Assembly (NCBI GenBank): GCA_001274695.2
Contig: LARU01000002.1
Location: 620,001-684,000 of the forward strand
Length of the DNA: 64,000 bases
Reading direction: 5' to 3'
From: Azoarcus sp. PA01
GTDB lineage: Bacteria; Pseudomonadota; Gammaproteobacteria; Burkholderiales; Rhodocyclaceae
Below the pieces are notes generated by a model, which saw only the letters and a list, made by a program, of their open reading frames with translations, searched no databases and had not been told where the DNA came from. Every line of letters begins with the position of its first letter. Positions within the stretch are counted from its first letter, which is position 1. Below, piece after piece: positions 27,612 through 36,649 of this stretch. The translations under genes and the position numbers were made by a program.

Positions 27612-29060
27612 ATGCCACGCCACACCAAGATCGTCGCCACGCTCGGCCCCGCCTCGTCCGACCCGCAGGTGCTTGAACGCATGGTCCATGCCGGCGTCGA
27701 TGTCGTGCGGATGAATTTCTCGCACGGCAAGGCGGAGGATCATGTCGCACGCGCCGAAGCGATCCGCGAAGCGGCATCGCTGGCGGGCCGGCCGGTCGGC
27801 ATCCTCGCCGACCTGCAGGGACCGAAGATCCGGGTCGGCAAGTTCGCCGAAGGGCAGATCGAACTGCGGCGCGATGCCGACTTCATCCTCGATGCGCGTT
27901 GCGAGCTGGGCAACGCGGAGCGGGTCGGGCTGGACTACAAGGACCTGCCGAAGGACGTCAAGGCCGGCGACGTGCTGCTGCTCGACGACGGGCGGCTGAA
28001 GCTGACGGTCGCGCGCGTCATCGGCCACGAGATCCACACCATCGTCAAGGTCGGCGGCACGCTGTCGAACAACAAGGGCATCAACCGCCAGGGCGGCGGC
28101 CTGACCGCGCCGGCGCTGACCGCGAAGGACATGGACGACATCAAGACGGCGGCGAAGATCCGCGTCGATTTCGTCGCAGTGTCGTTCCCGAAAAGTGCGG
28201 CCGACATGTACATGGCGCGCCAGCTGATGCGCGCGTCGGGGGTCGATGCGCTGCTGATCGCGAAGATCGAGCGCACCGAAGCGGTCGCGAACCTCGAAGA
28301 GATCCTCGACGCGTCCGACGGCATCATGGTCGCGCGCGGCGACTTGGCCGTCGAAGTCGGCGACGCGGCCGTGCCAGCGCTGCAGAAGAAGATGATCCGT
28401 GCCGCGCGCGACCGCAACAAGCTGACGATCACCGCGACGCAGATGATGGAGTCGATGATCACCAGCCCGGTGCCGACGCGCGCCGAAGTCTCCGACGTCG
28501 CCAACGCGGTGCTCGACGGCACCGACGCGGTGATGCTGTCGGCCGAAACCGCCTCCGGCAGGTTCCCCGTCGAAGTCGTCGAGGCGATGAGCCGCGTGTG
28601 CCTCGAGGCCGAGAAGTCTTCCGACGTCGCGCTCGACCGCGACGTGCTGAACCGGGTCTTCACGCGCATCGACCAGTCGATCGCGATGGCGGCGATCTGG
28701 ACGGCCTGGCACCTCAAGGTCAAGGCGATCGCGTCGCTGACGCAGACCGGCTCGACCGCGCTGTGGATGAGCCGCCTCAACAGCGGCGTGCCGATCTACG
28801 CCCTGACTCCCGAAGCGAGCGCGCGCAACCAGATGACGCTGTACCGCGAAGTCTTCCCGCTGCTGATGTCGCAGACCCACGAGGATCGCGACGTGCTGCT
28901 GTGGGAGGCCGAGCAGATCCTGATCGACCAGGGCGTCGTCGAGCGCGGCGACCTGATCGTGCTGACGATCGGCGAGCCGATCGGCGCGGCCGGCGGCACG
29001 AACACGCTGAAGATCGTGCGCGTCGGCGAACACCCGCCGCCGCACGTCGGCGACCAGTAA
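27612..29060 (+). CDS. pyk: pyruvate kinase
   Basis: Converts PEP and ADP to pyruvate and ATP; 482 aa. The sequence begins [43 protein letters not shown] (ADP/Mg site), the catalytic Lys/Glu region [18 protein letters not shown], and [12 protein letters not shown] then [29 protein letters not shown] follow in family order. The upstream in-frame extension runs through gap and pgk and is a shadow frame. It fits a glycolytic rather than a purely Calvin role for the cluster. Confidence 0.97.
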   Translation: MPRHTKIVATLGPASSDPQVLERMVHAGVDVVRMNFSHGKAEDHVARAEAIREAASLAGRPVGILADLQGPKIRVGKFAEGQIELRRDADFILDARCELGNAERVGLDYKDLPKDVKAGDVLLLDDGRLKLTVARVIGHEIHTIVKVGGTLSNNKGINRQGGGLTAPALTAKDMDDIKTAAKIRVDFVAVSFPKSAADMYMARQLMRASGVDALLIAKIERTEAVANLEEILDASDGIMVARGDLAVEVGDAAVPALQKKMIRAARDRNKLTITATQMMESMITSPVPTRAEVSDVANAVLDGTDAVMLSAETASGRFPVEVVEAMSRVCLEAEKSSDVALDRDVLNRVFTRIDQSIAMAAIWTAWHLKVKAIASLTQTGSTALWMSRLNSGVPIYALTPEASARNQMTLYREVFPLLMSQTHEDRDVLLWEAEQILIDQGVVERGDLIVLTIGEPIGAAGGTNTLKIVRVGEHPPPHVGDQ

Positions 29061-29214
29061 ATCGGGCCCCGCCGGGTCGGTACCGCCGGACGAGCGCGAG
29101 CGCCGCCGTCACGCCCGCGATGCGGGCAAGGCTCGAGAAGGTTCGGCCTAGGCGCGCCGTTTCACCTCGAAACCCCGTTCGCCGACCGCCGGGCCCACGA
29201 TGCACGAACAGCGC

Positions 29215-29220
29215 TAGAAT
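29215..29220 (+). promoter_or_regulatory. candidate -10 (TAGAAT) upstream of fba
   Basis: GCTAGAATGCGG lies 62 bases before the fba ATG in the 221-base pyk-fba gap. The same GC/T-TAGAAT-G pattern precedes several other genes in the window. No clear -35. Confidence 0.35.
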
Positions 29221-29281
29221 GCGGTCCAAATTTCAACGTCGCGCGCCCGCCGTGCCGGCGACCCAACTGCGGAGAAGTACC

Positions 29282-30346
29282 ATGCCCCTCGTTTCGATGC
29301 GCCAGCTGCTCGATCACGCCGCCGAGAACGGCTACGGCCTGCCGGCGTTCAACGTCAATAACCTCGAACAGGTCCAGGCGATCATGGAAGCGGCCGCCGA
29401 GGCCGACAGCCCGGTCATCATGCAGGCTTCGGCCGGCGCGCGGAAATACGCCGGCGAGCCGTTCCTGCGCCATCTCATCGACGCCGCCATCGAAGCTTAC
29501 CCGCACATCCCGGTCGTCATGCACCAGGACCACGGTCAGTCGCCGGCGATCTGCATGGCGGCGATCCGCTCGGGCTTCTCGAGCGTGATGATGGACGGGT
29601 CGCTGCTCGAAGACGGCAAGACCCCGTCGTCGTATGACTACAACGTCGCGGTGAGCCGCGAGGTGGTCAAGTTTTCCCATGCGATCGGCGTCACGGTCGA
29701 AGCCGAACTCGGCTGCCTCGGCTCGCTCGAGACGGGTCAGGCCGGCGAGGAAGACGGGCTCGGCGCCGAAGGTACGCTCGACCATTCGATGCTGCTGACC
29801 GACCCCGACCAGGCTGCCGACTTCGTCAGGCAGACCGACTGCGACGCGCTCGCGATCGCGATCGGCACGAGCCACGGCGCGTACAAGTTCAGCCGCAAGC
29901 CGACCGGCGACATCCTCGCGATCGACCGCGTCAAGGCGATCCATGCGCGCATCCCGAACACCCACCTGGTCATGCACGGCTCGTCGAGCGTGCCGCAGGA
30001 ACTCCTCGAGATCATCCGCCAGTACGGCGGCGACATGAAGGAGACGTACGGCGTGCCGGTCGAGGAGATCCAGACGGCGATCAGGTTCGGCGTGCGCAAG
30101 ATCAACATCGACACCGACATCCGCCTCGCGATGACCGGCGCGGTGCGCAAGTTCCTGGCCGAGAATCCGTCGAAGTTCGACCCGCGCGAGTTCCTCAAGC
30201 CGGCGCGCGAAGCGGCCAAGCTGGTCTGCAAGGCGCGCTTCGAAGCGTTCGGCTGCGCCGGCCAGGCGAGCCGCATCAAGCCGATGCCGCTGGAAAAAAT
30301 CGCTGCCCGTTACAAGAGCGGTGAACTGACCCAGGTCGTGCGCTGA
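29282..30346 (+). CDS. fba: class II fructose-1,6-bisphosphate aldolase
   Basis: Zn-dependent aldolase cleaving or forming fructose-1,6-bisphosphate (and sedoheptulose bisphosphate in cbb contexts); 354 aa. Motifs are [19 protein letters not shown], the metal site [11 protein letters not shown] near residues 79-89, [13 protein letters not shown], the active-site region [17 protein letters not shown] and [11 protein letters not shown]. It starts 221 bases after pyk with its own promoter candidate, so it may be a separate transcription unit. It is convergent with the DUF3047 gene. Confidence 0.96.
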   Translation: MPLVSMRQLLDHAAENGYGLPAFNVNNLEQVQAIMEAAAEADSPVIMQASAGARKYAGEPFLRHLIDAAIEAYPHIPVVMHQDHGQSPAICMAAIRSGFSSVMMDGSLLEDGKTPSSYDYNVAVSREVVKFSHAIGVTVEAELGCLGSLETGQAGEEDGLGAEGTLDHSMLLTDPDQAADFVRQTDCDALAIAIGTSHGAYKFSRKPTGDILAIDRVKAIHARIPNTHLVMHGSSSVPQELLEIIRQYGGDMKETYGVPVEEIQTAIRFGVRKINIDTDIRLAMTGAVRKFLAENPSKFDPREFLKPAREAAKLVCKARFEAFGCAGQASRIKPMPLEKIAARYKSGELTQVVR

Positions 30347-30358
30347 GCGCGCCTCGCG

Positions 30359-31129
30359 TCATCGGTCGGCAACGAAGCGCAGGTCGCCGAACAGCGTCGT
30401 CACCCGCTCGCCGGTGTTGTCGGTATCGGCGCTGACCGCGATGCCGACGATGCGCGGCGCGGCTTCGCCGAAAGCCGCGCGGAAATCGGCCGCGACATTG
30501 CGGCGCACGCTGACCCACTGCCCGGCGTGCGCTGCGCCGCTATCGACGACGACCATCCTGACGCGGTCGGTATAAGGGTTCGGGCCGATCGCGCCCGGCG
30601 GCTGCGCTGCACCCCATACGTACGCGAGCGCGGCCGCGGGCAGGTCGGCGCCGTACAGCGCGCGCCCGAGCGTGATCTTGGCCCGGTCGGCGAGCGACAG
30701 CCGTTCGACCGGATAGTCGAACAGCACGTACACCCTCGCGGCGTAGTCGTCGCCGCCCTTGTGGCTGAAGTCCGAGCCGGCCACCGGGCGGGAAACTTTC
30801 CAGCGCCATTCCAGCAGCGGCGTTTTAGCCGGGTCGATATCGAGCGGCTGGGCGAGCGTCGACGCGGCGGCATCCGAGCGGACCCGCAGGACTGTCCGGC
30901 CGTCGTCCTCGACGAGGTCGAAGCGGTTCTGCCGTTCGACTCGCGGCAGCGGCTGGTGTCGCCACGGCGCGGGCGGCGGTGTGCCCGGTTCGGCTGCCGA
31001 GAACGGTGCCGGCGTCTGCGGCAGGAGCGGCGCCGGGAAGATTTCCGCGGCAAACACCAGCAAACATGCGAGCACGATCCTTCCCGTGCTGTACGCGACG
31101 CGACCGCGAAGTCGCAACACTCTTTTCAT
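30359..31129 (-). CDS. DUF3047 family exported protein
   Basis: Protein of 256 aa with an N-terminal signal or membrane segment (TGRIVLACLLVFAAEIFPAPL, about residues 16-36 in part) and a proline-rich stretch near residues 38-55. The rest resembles a jelly-roll-like DUF3047 domain: LLEWRWKVSRPVAGSDFSHK, GGDDYAARVYVLFDYP, LAYVWG and GIAVSADTDNTGE. No catalytic residues are recognised. It is divergent from a small glycosyltransferase gene. The ATG at 31129 is chosen because the signal segment follows it. Confidence 0.82.
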   Translation of the reverse strand: MKRVLRLRGRVAYSTGRIVLACLLVFAAEIFPAPLLPQTPAPFSAAEPGTPPPAPWRHQPLPRVERQNRFDLVEDDGRTVLRVRSDAAASTLAQPLDIDPAKTPLLEWRWKVSRPVAGSDFSHKGGDDYAARVYVLFDYPVERLSLADRAKITLGRALYGADLPAAALAYVWGAAQPPGAIGPNPYTDRVRMVVVDSGAAHAGQWVSVRRNVAADFRAAFGEAAPRIVGIAVSADTDNTGERVTTLFGDLRFVADR

Positions 31130-31331
31130 GCGCGCCTCCCGCAGATAAGGTTGTCGATGTCGCCTCGCCGGGGAAGCTTTCCGTTCCGACGGACGGCAAT
31201 GACGTGACTGGCCACGAGTGTAGACTGCGGGCCGCTGCAGCCGGCACGCTCCGCGCACCGAGCGGTGCGTCGCGCACGCCCCCGCCCACGGAGAAACAGA
31301 TGTCTGTCCACTGTCGCGGCTGCATCGGACG

Positions 31332-32003
31332 ATGAAGCTCTCGATCGTCATCCCGGTCCTGAACGAGGCCGGCAACCTGCCCGGGCTGCTCGCGCGCCTC
31401 GCCCCGCTGCACGCGCGCGGCGTCGAGATCATCGTCGTGGATGGCGGCAGCAGCGACGGCTCGGCCGGGATCGCCGAACGCGCGGGGGTCGTCGCCCTCC
31501 GCAGCCCTGCCGGCCGAGGGCTCCAGATGAACGCCGGTGCTGCCCGCGCGACCGGCGACACGCTGCTGTTCCTCCATGCCGACACGACTCTGCCGCAGTC
31601 CGCCGACCATATCGTCGCCGCGGCGCTGCACGACGGTCGCGCTTGGGGCCGTTTCGACGTCGATATCGACGGTCGCAGCCCGATGCTGCGCATCGTCGCG
31701 GCGATGATGAACCTGCGTTCGCGGCTCACCGGCATCGCGACCGGCGACCAAGCGGTTTTCGTCACGCGCGAGGCGTTCGAGGCCGTCGGCCGCTTTGCGC
31801 CGTTGCCGCTGATGGAAGACCTCGAACTGTCCCGACGCCTGAAAGCGGTCTCTCGTCCGGCGTGCGCGCATCAGCGCGTGCATACGTCCGGACGGCGCTG
31901 GGAGACGCGCGGCGTGTGGCGGACGATCCTGCTGATGTGGCGGCTGCGCTGGGCGTGGTGGCGCGGCGTGCCGGCCGAGCAGCTCGCCGAGCGGTACCGC
32001 TGA
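31332..32003 (+). CDS. glycosyltransferase family 2 protein (TIGR04283-like)
   Basis: Soluble GT-A glycosyltransferase of 223 aa. The N-terminus MKLSIVIPVLNEAGNLP and IIVVDGGSSDGSA are typical nucleotide-sugar binding strands. The DxD-like motif is LFLHADTTLP near residues 78-87, and the acceptor-side acidic motif is PLMEDLELSRRLK near 157-169. In other genomes this family pairs with the TIGR04282 partner found here 83 bases downstream. Substrate unknown. Confidence 0.86.
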   Translation: MKLSIVIPVLNEAGNLPGLLARLAPLHARGVEIIVVDGGSSDGSAGIAERAGVVALRSPAGRGLQMNAGAARATGDTLLFLHADTTLPQSADHIVAAALHDGRAWGRFDVDIDGRSPMLRIVAAMMNLRSRLTGIATGDQAVFVTREAFEAVGRFAPLPLMEDLELSRRLKAVSRPACAHQRVHTSGRRWETRGVWRTILLMWRLRWAWWRGVPAEQLAERYR

Positions 32004-32013
32004 GATGGAACGA

Positions 32014-32084
32014 CCCCCACGCTCACTGCGTTCGCTGCCCCCCGTGGGGGCGTCAGTACGCTTGGGGCGGCCCGGCGCGTACTG
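32014..32084. repeat. double inverted-repeat element between the two glycosyltransferase-like genes
   Basis: The first palindrome CCCCCACG / CGTGGGGG spans 32014-32050 and has CACTGCGTTCGCTGC in its loop. The second, CAGTACG / CGTACTG, spans 32054-32084. The sequence style (CCCCACGCT...GCTGCCCCCCGTGGGGGC) resembles interspersed REP-like intergenic repeats common in betaproteobacteria. The downstream ATG lies only two bases after the second arm. Confidence 0.75.
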
Positions 32085-32086
32085 AG

Positions 32087-32740
32087 ATGGCCGCCGAAGC
32101 CGCAGCGGCGAAGCCCGTACGCATCCTCGTCTTCGCCAAGGCGCCTCGGCCCGGTTTCGTCAAAACGCGGCTGGTCCCGGCGCTCGGGACCGTCGGCGCG
32201 GCGGCGCTTGCACGGCGCATGCTGGACGATACGCTCGCCGCCGCTCTCGCCGCGGCAGTCGGGCCGGTCGAACTCGTTGCCACTCCGCATGTCGGCACGC
32301 TCGCGTGGCGCGAGATCGCGTTGCCCGCCGAAGTCACCGTTACCGACCAGGGCGAGGGAGACCTCGGCCAACGCATGGCGCGCGCGGCGCGGCGCACGAC
32401 TGAACGGGGCGAGGCGGCGCTGCTGATCGGCACTGATTGCGTCGAACTCGGGCCCGCAGTGCTGCGTGCCGCGGCAGTCACCCTGCTCACGCACGACGCC
32501 GTGATCCACCCGAGCACCGACGGCGGCTACGTGCTGCTCGGCCTGTCGCGTTTCCACCCGCAGCTCTTCAGCGGCATCGCGTGGAGCACCGAAACGGTCG
32601 CCGCGATGACGATCGCCCGACTACGCGAGATCGGCTGGTCACTGCACGTCGGCGAGACGATGCATGACATCGACGTGCCCGGCGACCTGCGACATGTCGT
32701 CGCACTCCTCCCGCGACGAGGCGGGTCGCCACGGCAGTAA
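32087..32740 (+). CDS. TIGR04282-family nucleotidyl/glycosyltransferase-like protein
   Basis: Protein of 217 aa with a GT-A/cofactor-C-type fold. Landmarks are ILVFAKAPRPGFVKTRL near residues 13-29, the GTDC motif in LLIGTDCVELG near 117-127, HPSTDGGYVLLGL near 146-158 and a C-terminal HDIDVPGDL. The family has been named an arsenosugar-biosynthesis glycosyltransferase but is found widely beyond that; function here is unproven. It pairs with the preceding glycosyltransferase. The start is the ATG at 32087. Confidence 0.85.
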   Translation: MAAEAAAAKPVRILVFAKAPRPGFVKTRLVPALGTVGAAALARRMLDDTLAAALAAAVGPVELVATPHVGTLAWREIALPAEVTVTDQGEGDLGQRMARAARRTTERGEAALLIGTDCVELGPAVLRAAAVTLLTHDAVIHPSTDGGYVLLGLSRFHPQLFSGIAWSTETVAAMTIARLREIGWSLHVGETMHDIDVPGDLRHVVALLPRRGGSPRQ

Positions 32741-32924
32741 CGCGTTTTACAAGCGATCCGGTTCGCAATCGCCCGGCATGGCGGTGCATCGGACGCGTCG
32801 TCGAAGCGGGCGATCCGTTCGTTCTCGCCGACCCGCGCCAGGGATTACCGAAGCGCTCGACCCGCGACCGCATTGACATACTTTTCGATACTCCTTTGTC
32901 CTCGCGAACGCCGGCGGCTGCGCC

Positions 32925-32930
32925 TAGAAT
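32925..32930 (+). promoter_or_regulatory. candidate -10 (TAGAAT) upstream of the PA2779-like gene
   Basis: CCTAGAATGAAAAGG lies 79 bases before the ATG at 33009. A perfect TTGACA at 32873-32878 is 46 bases upstream, too far to pair with it. The 268-base gap 32741-33008 holds no other recognisable feature. Confidence 0.35.
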
Positions 32931-33008
32931 GAAAAGGCTCCGACCGTTCCAGCGTGCGAACGGTAAGGGCGCGGCGGTTCCCGGTCGAACAAGAAGAGGA
33001 GACGAATC

Positions 33009-33410
33009 ATGAAACAGCTACAACGACTGTTCGCAATGCTGCTGGTCATCTGCTTTTCCAACGCGACGATGATCCAGGCCGCGCAGGCAGCACTCGTGAC
33101 GACCGAACAGGTCGCCGGCATGGCGGCAGCTTCTCCCGAGGATTCACCGCACGCGCGTCTCGGAGCGCTGATGACCCGCGCCGACGTGCAGGCCCAGCTC
33201 GAACGCTTCGGGCTGAGTCCCGATATCGCCAAGGAACGCATTGCGGCCCTGACCGATGACGAAGCGTCGATGCTCGCGCAGCAGATCGAGAACGCGCCGG
33301 CCGGCGGCTCCGACGTGCTCGGCGTGCTGCTGTTCGTGTTCATCGTGTTGCTCGTCACCGACATCCTCGGCTTGACGAAAATCTTCCCGTTCACCCGTTC
33401 GGTCCGCTAA
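33009..33410 (+). CDS. PA2779-family small exported protein
   Basis: Protein of 133 aa. The signal peptide is about residues 1-27 (LFAMLLVICFSNATMIQAAQA). A helical middle has RADVQAQLERFGLSPDIAKERIAALTDDE. A C-terminal hydrophobic segment (VLGVLLFVFIVLLVTDILG, about residues 104-122) is followed by a short basic tail, so it should be membrane-bound. The family is found next to a C39-like peptidase (PA2778 type), as here 16 bases downstream. Function unknown. A GAAGAGGAG ribosome-binding site precedes the ATG. Confidence 0.85.
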   Translation: MKQLQRLFAMLLVICFSNATMIQAAQAALVTTEQVAGMAAASPEDSPHARLGALMTRADVQAQLERFGLSPDIAKERIAALTDDEASMLAQQIENAPAGGSDVLGVLLFVFIVLLVTDILGLTKIFPFTRSVR

Positions 33411-33426
33411 CGGACCGAACGACGCC

Positions 33427-34380
33427 GTGCGGCCCGGCCTCCGCCGACCCTCTGCGTCTCCTTTCGCCGCGCTGGGCGCGGCGATGCTGCTGATGCTCGC
33501 GCTGGCGGGCTGCGCAGTGCAGGCGCCGCGGCTGCTCGCCCGCCCGCCGCCCGACCTGCCCCGGCAGGTCGAGCTGGTGCAGACGCCGTTCTTCCCGCAG
33601 CTGGAACTCCAGTGCGGGCCGGCAGCGCTGGCGACGGCGCTGTCGGCGAACGGCCCCGAGATCCTGCCGCAAACGCTCGTCGACGAGGTGTTCCTGCCCG
33701 GGCGCGAAGGCTCGCTGCAGCTCGAGATGCTTGCCGGCGCGCGGCGCCACGGCATGGTCGCGACGCTGCTGCCGGGTTCGCTCGAAGCGGTGATGCGCGA
33801 GACTGCAGCGGGTCATCCGGTGATCGTGCTGCAGAACCTCGGCCTGTCATGGGCGCCCACTTGGCACTATGCGGTCGTCGTCGGCTATGACTTCGACGCG
33901 GCGACGTTTATGCTGCGCTCCGGCACGACCGAGCGCCTCGAACTCGCGTTTCGCACGTTCGAACACACCTGGGACCGGTCGCAGCGGTGGGCTTTCGTCG
34001 CGCTGCCTCCGGGCAGGCTGCCGGTCACGGCGACCGAGGACGAAGCGACGCGGGCGCTCGTCGCGTTCGAACGCAGTGCGCCGCCCGATGCCGCCGCGCG
34101 AGCCTACGCCGGCGCGCTCGCGCGCTGGCCCGACAGCCTGGTGCTGGCGATGGGTCTCGGCAACGCGCGCCATGCAGCCGGCGACAAGGCCGGCGCCGAA
34201 CAGGCGTTCCGCGACGCCGCTGCCCGCCACGACTCGGCCGCGGCATGGAACAACCACGCCTCGGTGCTGCTCGAACTCGGACGACGGGATGAAGCGAGAC
34301 ACGCCGCACAGCGCGCGGTCGAGCTCGGCGGCCCGCTGCGCGAAACCGCGCTCGCGACGCTGCGTGCAATCGATCGATAG
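33427..34380 (+). CDS. PA2778-family lipoprotein with C39-like peptidase and TPR segments
   Basis: Protein of 317 aa with a GTG start. A lipobox LALAGC at about residue 29 predicts a lipoprotein. A papain-like C39 domain covers about residues 50-195: the catalytic Cys in LELQCGPAALATAL and the His in WAPTWHYAVVVGYD. The C-terminal part (about 210-315) holds two or more TPR-like helical repeats. The pairing with the PA2779-like gene is conserved and implies joint function in the envelope; the substrate is not known. Confidence 0.85.
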   Translation: MRPGLRRPSASPFAALGAAMLLMLALAGCAVQAPRLLARPPPDLPRQVELVQTPFFPQLELQCGPAALATALSANGPEILPQTLVDEVFLPGREGSLQLEMLAGARRHGMVATLLPGSLEAVMRETAAGHPVIVLQNLGLSWAPTWHYAVVVGYDFDAATFMLRSGTTERLELAFRTFEHTWDRSQRWAFVALPPGRLPVTATEDEATRALVAFERSAPPDAAARAYAGALARWPDSLVLAMGLGNARHAAGDKAGAEQAFRDAAARHDSAAAWNNHASVLLELGRRDEARHAAQRAVELGGPLRETALATLRAIDR

Positions 34381-34438
34381 GCGCGACAGCACGGGTCACA
34401 ATCAGTGCATAAAACACAACAACACGTAGAGGTCACGA

Positions 34439-35182
34439 ATGATGAAAACAGCCCTTCTTGCCACCGTCACGACGCTGCTGATCGCTGGTTGCGCCCAGAA
34501 CCCCTACTACGGCGACACCGCGAAAACCGCCCGCGGAGCGACGATCGGCGCCGGTGCCGGTGCCGTGCTCGGCAGCGTCGTGTCGGGATCCGGTGATCGC
34601 ACCAAAGGCGGCCTGATCGGCGCAGCCGTCGGCGCGACGGTCGGCGGGCTGATCGGCCGCCAGATGGACAAGCAGGAAGCGGAACTGCGCGAGCAGATGG
34701 CAGGCACCGGCGTCGAGGTCCAGCGCCAGGGCGACACGATCCGTCTGCAGGCACCGGAGAACATCACGTTCGACACGAATCGCGCGGACATCAAGCCGCA
34801 GTTCCAGCCGGTGCTGGGCCAGCTCGCGCAGAGCATCCAGCAGTATCCGGACACCGTCGTCCAGATCGAAGGGCACACCGATTCGGTCGGCTCGGCGAGC
34901 TACAACCAGACGCTGTCGGAGAACCGCGCCAGCGCGGTACGCAGCCACCTGATCCAGCGCGGCGTTGACGCAAACCGGCTGGCCGCGGTCGGCTACGGCC
35001 TGACGCGTCCGGTTGCCGACAACAGCACCGCCGCCGGACGCGCGCAGAACCGGCGCGTCGAAATGCTGATCGTTCCGGCGCAGCAGCCGGCACAGCAACA
35101 ACCGGCGCAGCAGCCGGCACAGCAGCGGCCGGTACAGCAACAGTCGCCACAGCAGCAACCGCTGCAAACTCCGCGCTACTGA
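34439..35182 (+). CDS. OmpA-family lipoprotein with glycine-zipper segment
   Basis: Protein of 247 aa. The lipobox LLIAGC gives a lipidated Cys18. Residues about 33-73 form a glycine-zipper region (ATIGAGAGAVLGSVVSGSGD). An OmpA-like peptidoglycan-binding domain spans about 100-215, with ITFDTNRADIKPQFQP and QIEGHTDSVGSASYNQTLSENRA. The tail is a repetitive Gln/Pro-rich run (about 218-247). It should tether the outer membrane to peptidoglycan. It stands 58 bases after the PA2778-like gene. Confidence 0.92.
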   Translation: MMKTALLATVTTLLIAGCAQNPYYGDTAKTARGATIGAGAGAVLGSVVSGSGDRTKGGLIGAAVGATVGGLIGRQMDKQEAELREQMAGTGVEVQRQGDTIRLQAPENITFDTNRADIKPQFQPVLGQLAQSIQQYPDTVVQIEGHTDSVGSASYNQTLSENRASAVRSHLIQRGVDANRLAAVGYGLTRPVADNSTAAGRAQNRRVEMLIVPAQQPAQQQPAQQPAQQRPVQQQSPQQQPLQTPRY

Positions 35183-35293
35183 GTCCGCGTCGCCTTGCCG
35201 CCGGGCCGTCGTCGGGACGCCCGGCGCCGCAGCGCTTCCGCGCTGCCTGCAGGATGGGTACTCTTGCACGATCCTGCAGCTCGTCCCCTCATC

Positions 35294-36589
35294 ATGCCCC
35301 TGTTCGAAGAACACCCCCAGCGCCGCGCGCTGAACGACGAAGTTCACTCGCGCCCGCCAGTGCCGCTCCATACGCCGGCACTCGTCAGCTACCTCGCCTT
35401 CCTGCACATCGACGGCAGCGCCGATCTCGAGCCCGCGCACCTTCATCAGCTCGCTGCGCAACTCGGCCTGCCGGAGGTTTCCACGGACACCGGCCACGTG
35501 TCGCTGGACGCCGGCGAATTCCGCCTCAGATGGGAACGGCACAGCGAATTTTCGAGCTATACGTTCTTCCGCGACGGCCCGCGCACCGGCGACGACGCGG
35601 ATCCGGCGCTGTTGGCGGTTCCGGCCGGGTGGCGCAAGAGCATCCCGGGTCAGCTGATCGTCGCGACCCAGGTCGAAGTGCGCGATGCGGACGATGTGCC
35701 GCCCGAAACAGTCATTGCCCAGGAGGGTCATGACTTCATTCCGACCGTCGCCTCGCAGATTGCCGGCGGCGCAGGCTGGGTACTGACCGATTTCCGCATC
35801 GTCGAGGGGTTTTCACGCTTTGTCGTCTTCAACCGCTCGCTGACTCCGCGGCAGGCCGGCCGCAGCGTCCAGCGGCTCGTCGAAATCGAAACCTACCGCG
35901 TCATGGCGCTGCTCGCGTTTCCCGTCGCGAAGGACGTCGGCCGGCTGCTCGCGCGCGCCGAGGGCGAACTCGCGGACCTGACGGACAACATGGGCAATTC
36001 CACCTCGACCGATGATGAACGCCACGTCCTGAATCGGCTGACCCGGCTCGCCGCCGAAGTCGAGCGCTCCGTCGCGCGCACGACGTTCCGCTTCGGCGCC
36101 GCCGCCGCGTATTACCAGCTGGTACGCCAGCGCATCGAGGATCTGCGCGAAGTCCGCCTCGACGGTTACCCGCCGATCCGCGAGTTCATGGACCGCCGGC
36201 TCGCTCCGGCAATCGCGACCTGCGCGACGATGGCGCGCCGGCAGGAAGACCTGTCGGGCCGCATCGCGCGCAATTCGCAGCTGCTGCGCACGCGCGTCGA
36301 CATCGAGATCGAGCGGCAGAACCAAGAACTGCTGGCGCAGATGAACCGCCGCGCGAAGCTGCAGCTGCGGCTGCAGGAGACGGTCGAAGGGCTGTCGGTC
36401 GTGGCCATCACGTATTACGCGTCGCAGCTCGTGCAATACCTCGCGAAAGGCGGCAAGGACTATCTTGCGCCGGCGACGCCGGAAGTCATCACCGCGGTGT
36501 CGATCCCGATCATCGCCGGGCTGGTCGCGCTCGGCCTGCGCCGCATGCGCCGCCAGCTTGCCGCCGAGGAGGCAGTGCCGGGCCACTGA
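35294..36589 (+). CDS. DUF3422 family membrane protein
   Basis: Protein of 431 aa. The N-terminus PLFEEHPQRRALNDEVHSRPP is the family signature. A helical middle has LARAEGELADLTDNMG and LLRTRVDIEIERQNQELLAQMNRRAKLQLRLQ. Two C-terminal hydrophobic segments (about residues 375-390 and 400-418) suggest inner-membrane anchoring, resembling CorA-like topology though no GMN motif is present. Function unknown. The ATG at 35294 was chosen over an in-frame GTG 33 codons upstream that encodes an Arg-rich stretch. Confidence 0.85.
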   Translation: MPLFEEHPQRRALNDEVHSRPPVPLHTPALVSYLAFLHIDGSADLEPAHLHQLAAQLGLPEVSTDTGHVSLDAGEFRLRWERHSEFSSYTFFRDGPRTGDDADPALLAVPAGWRKSIPGQLIVATQVEVRDADDVPPETVIAQEGHDFIPTVASQIAGGAGWVLTDFRIVEGFSRFVVFNRSLTPRQAGRSVQRLVEIETYRVMALLAFPVAKDVGRLLARAEGELADLTDNMGNSTSTDDERHVLNRLTRLAAEVERSVARTTFRFGAAAAYYQLVRQRIEDLREVRLDGYPPIREFMDRRLAPAIATCATMARRQEDLSGRIARNSQLLRTRVDIEIERQNQELLAQMNRRAKLQLRLQETVEGLSVVAITYYASQLVQYLAKGGKDYLAPATPEVITAVSIPIIAGLVALGLRRMRRQLAAEEAVPGH

Positions 36590-36629
36590 GCGGGCGCCGC
36601 GCGGTGAGCGACTGCCGGACAAGCTGGCC

Positions 36630-36635
36630 TATAAT
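36630..36635 (+). promoter_or_regulatory. TATAAT -10 upstream of purC
   Basis: Perfect -10 hexamer ending 14 bases before the purC ATG at 36650, which predicts a very short leader. No clear -35 is seen. Confidence 0.5.
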
Positions 36636-36649
36636 CGCGTTTTGCCTGA

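Noticed and set aside
32771..32788. Possible sigma-54 promoter (GGCATGGCGGTGCA)
   Set aside because: The GG and GC dinucleotides are 9 rather than 10 bases apart, and no bound regulator or downstream gene fits.
32873..32892. TTGACA followed by GATACT as a promoter
   Set aside because: The spacer would be only 8 bp and no -10 lies at 16-18 bp.
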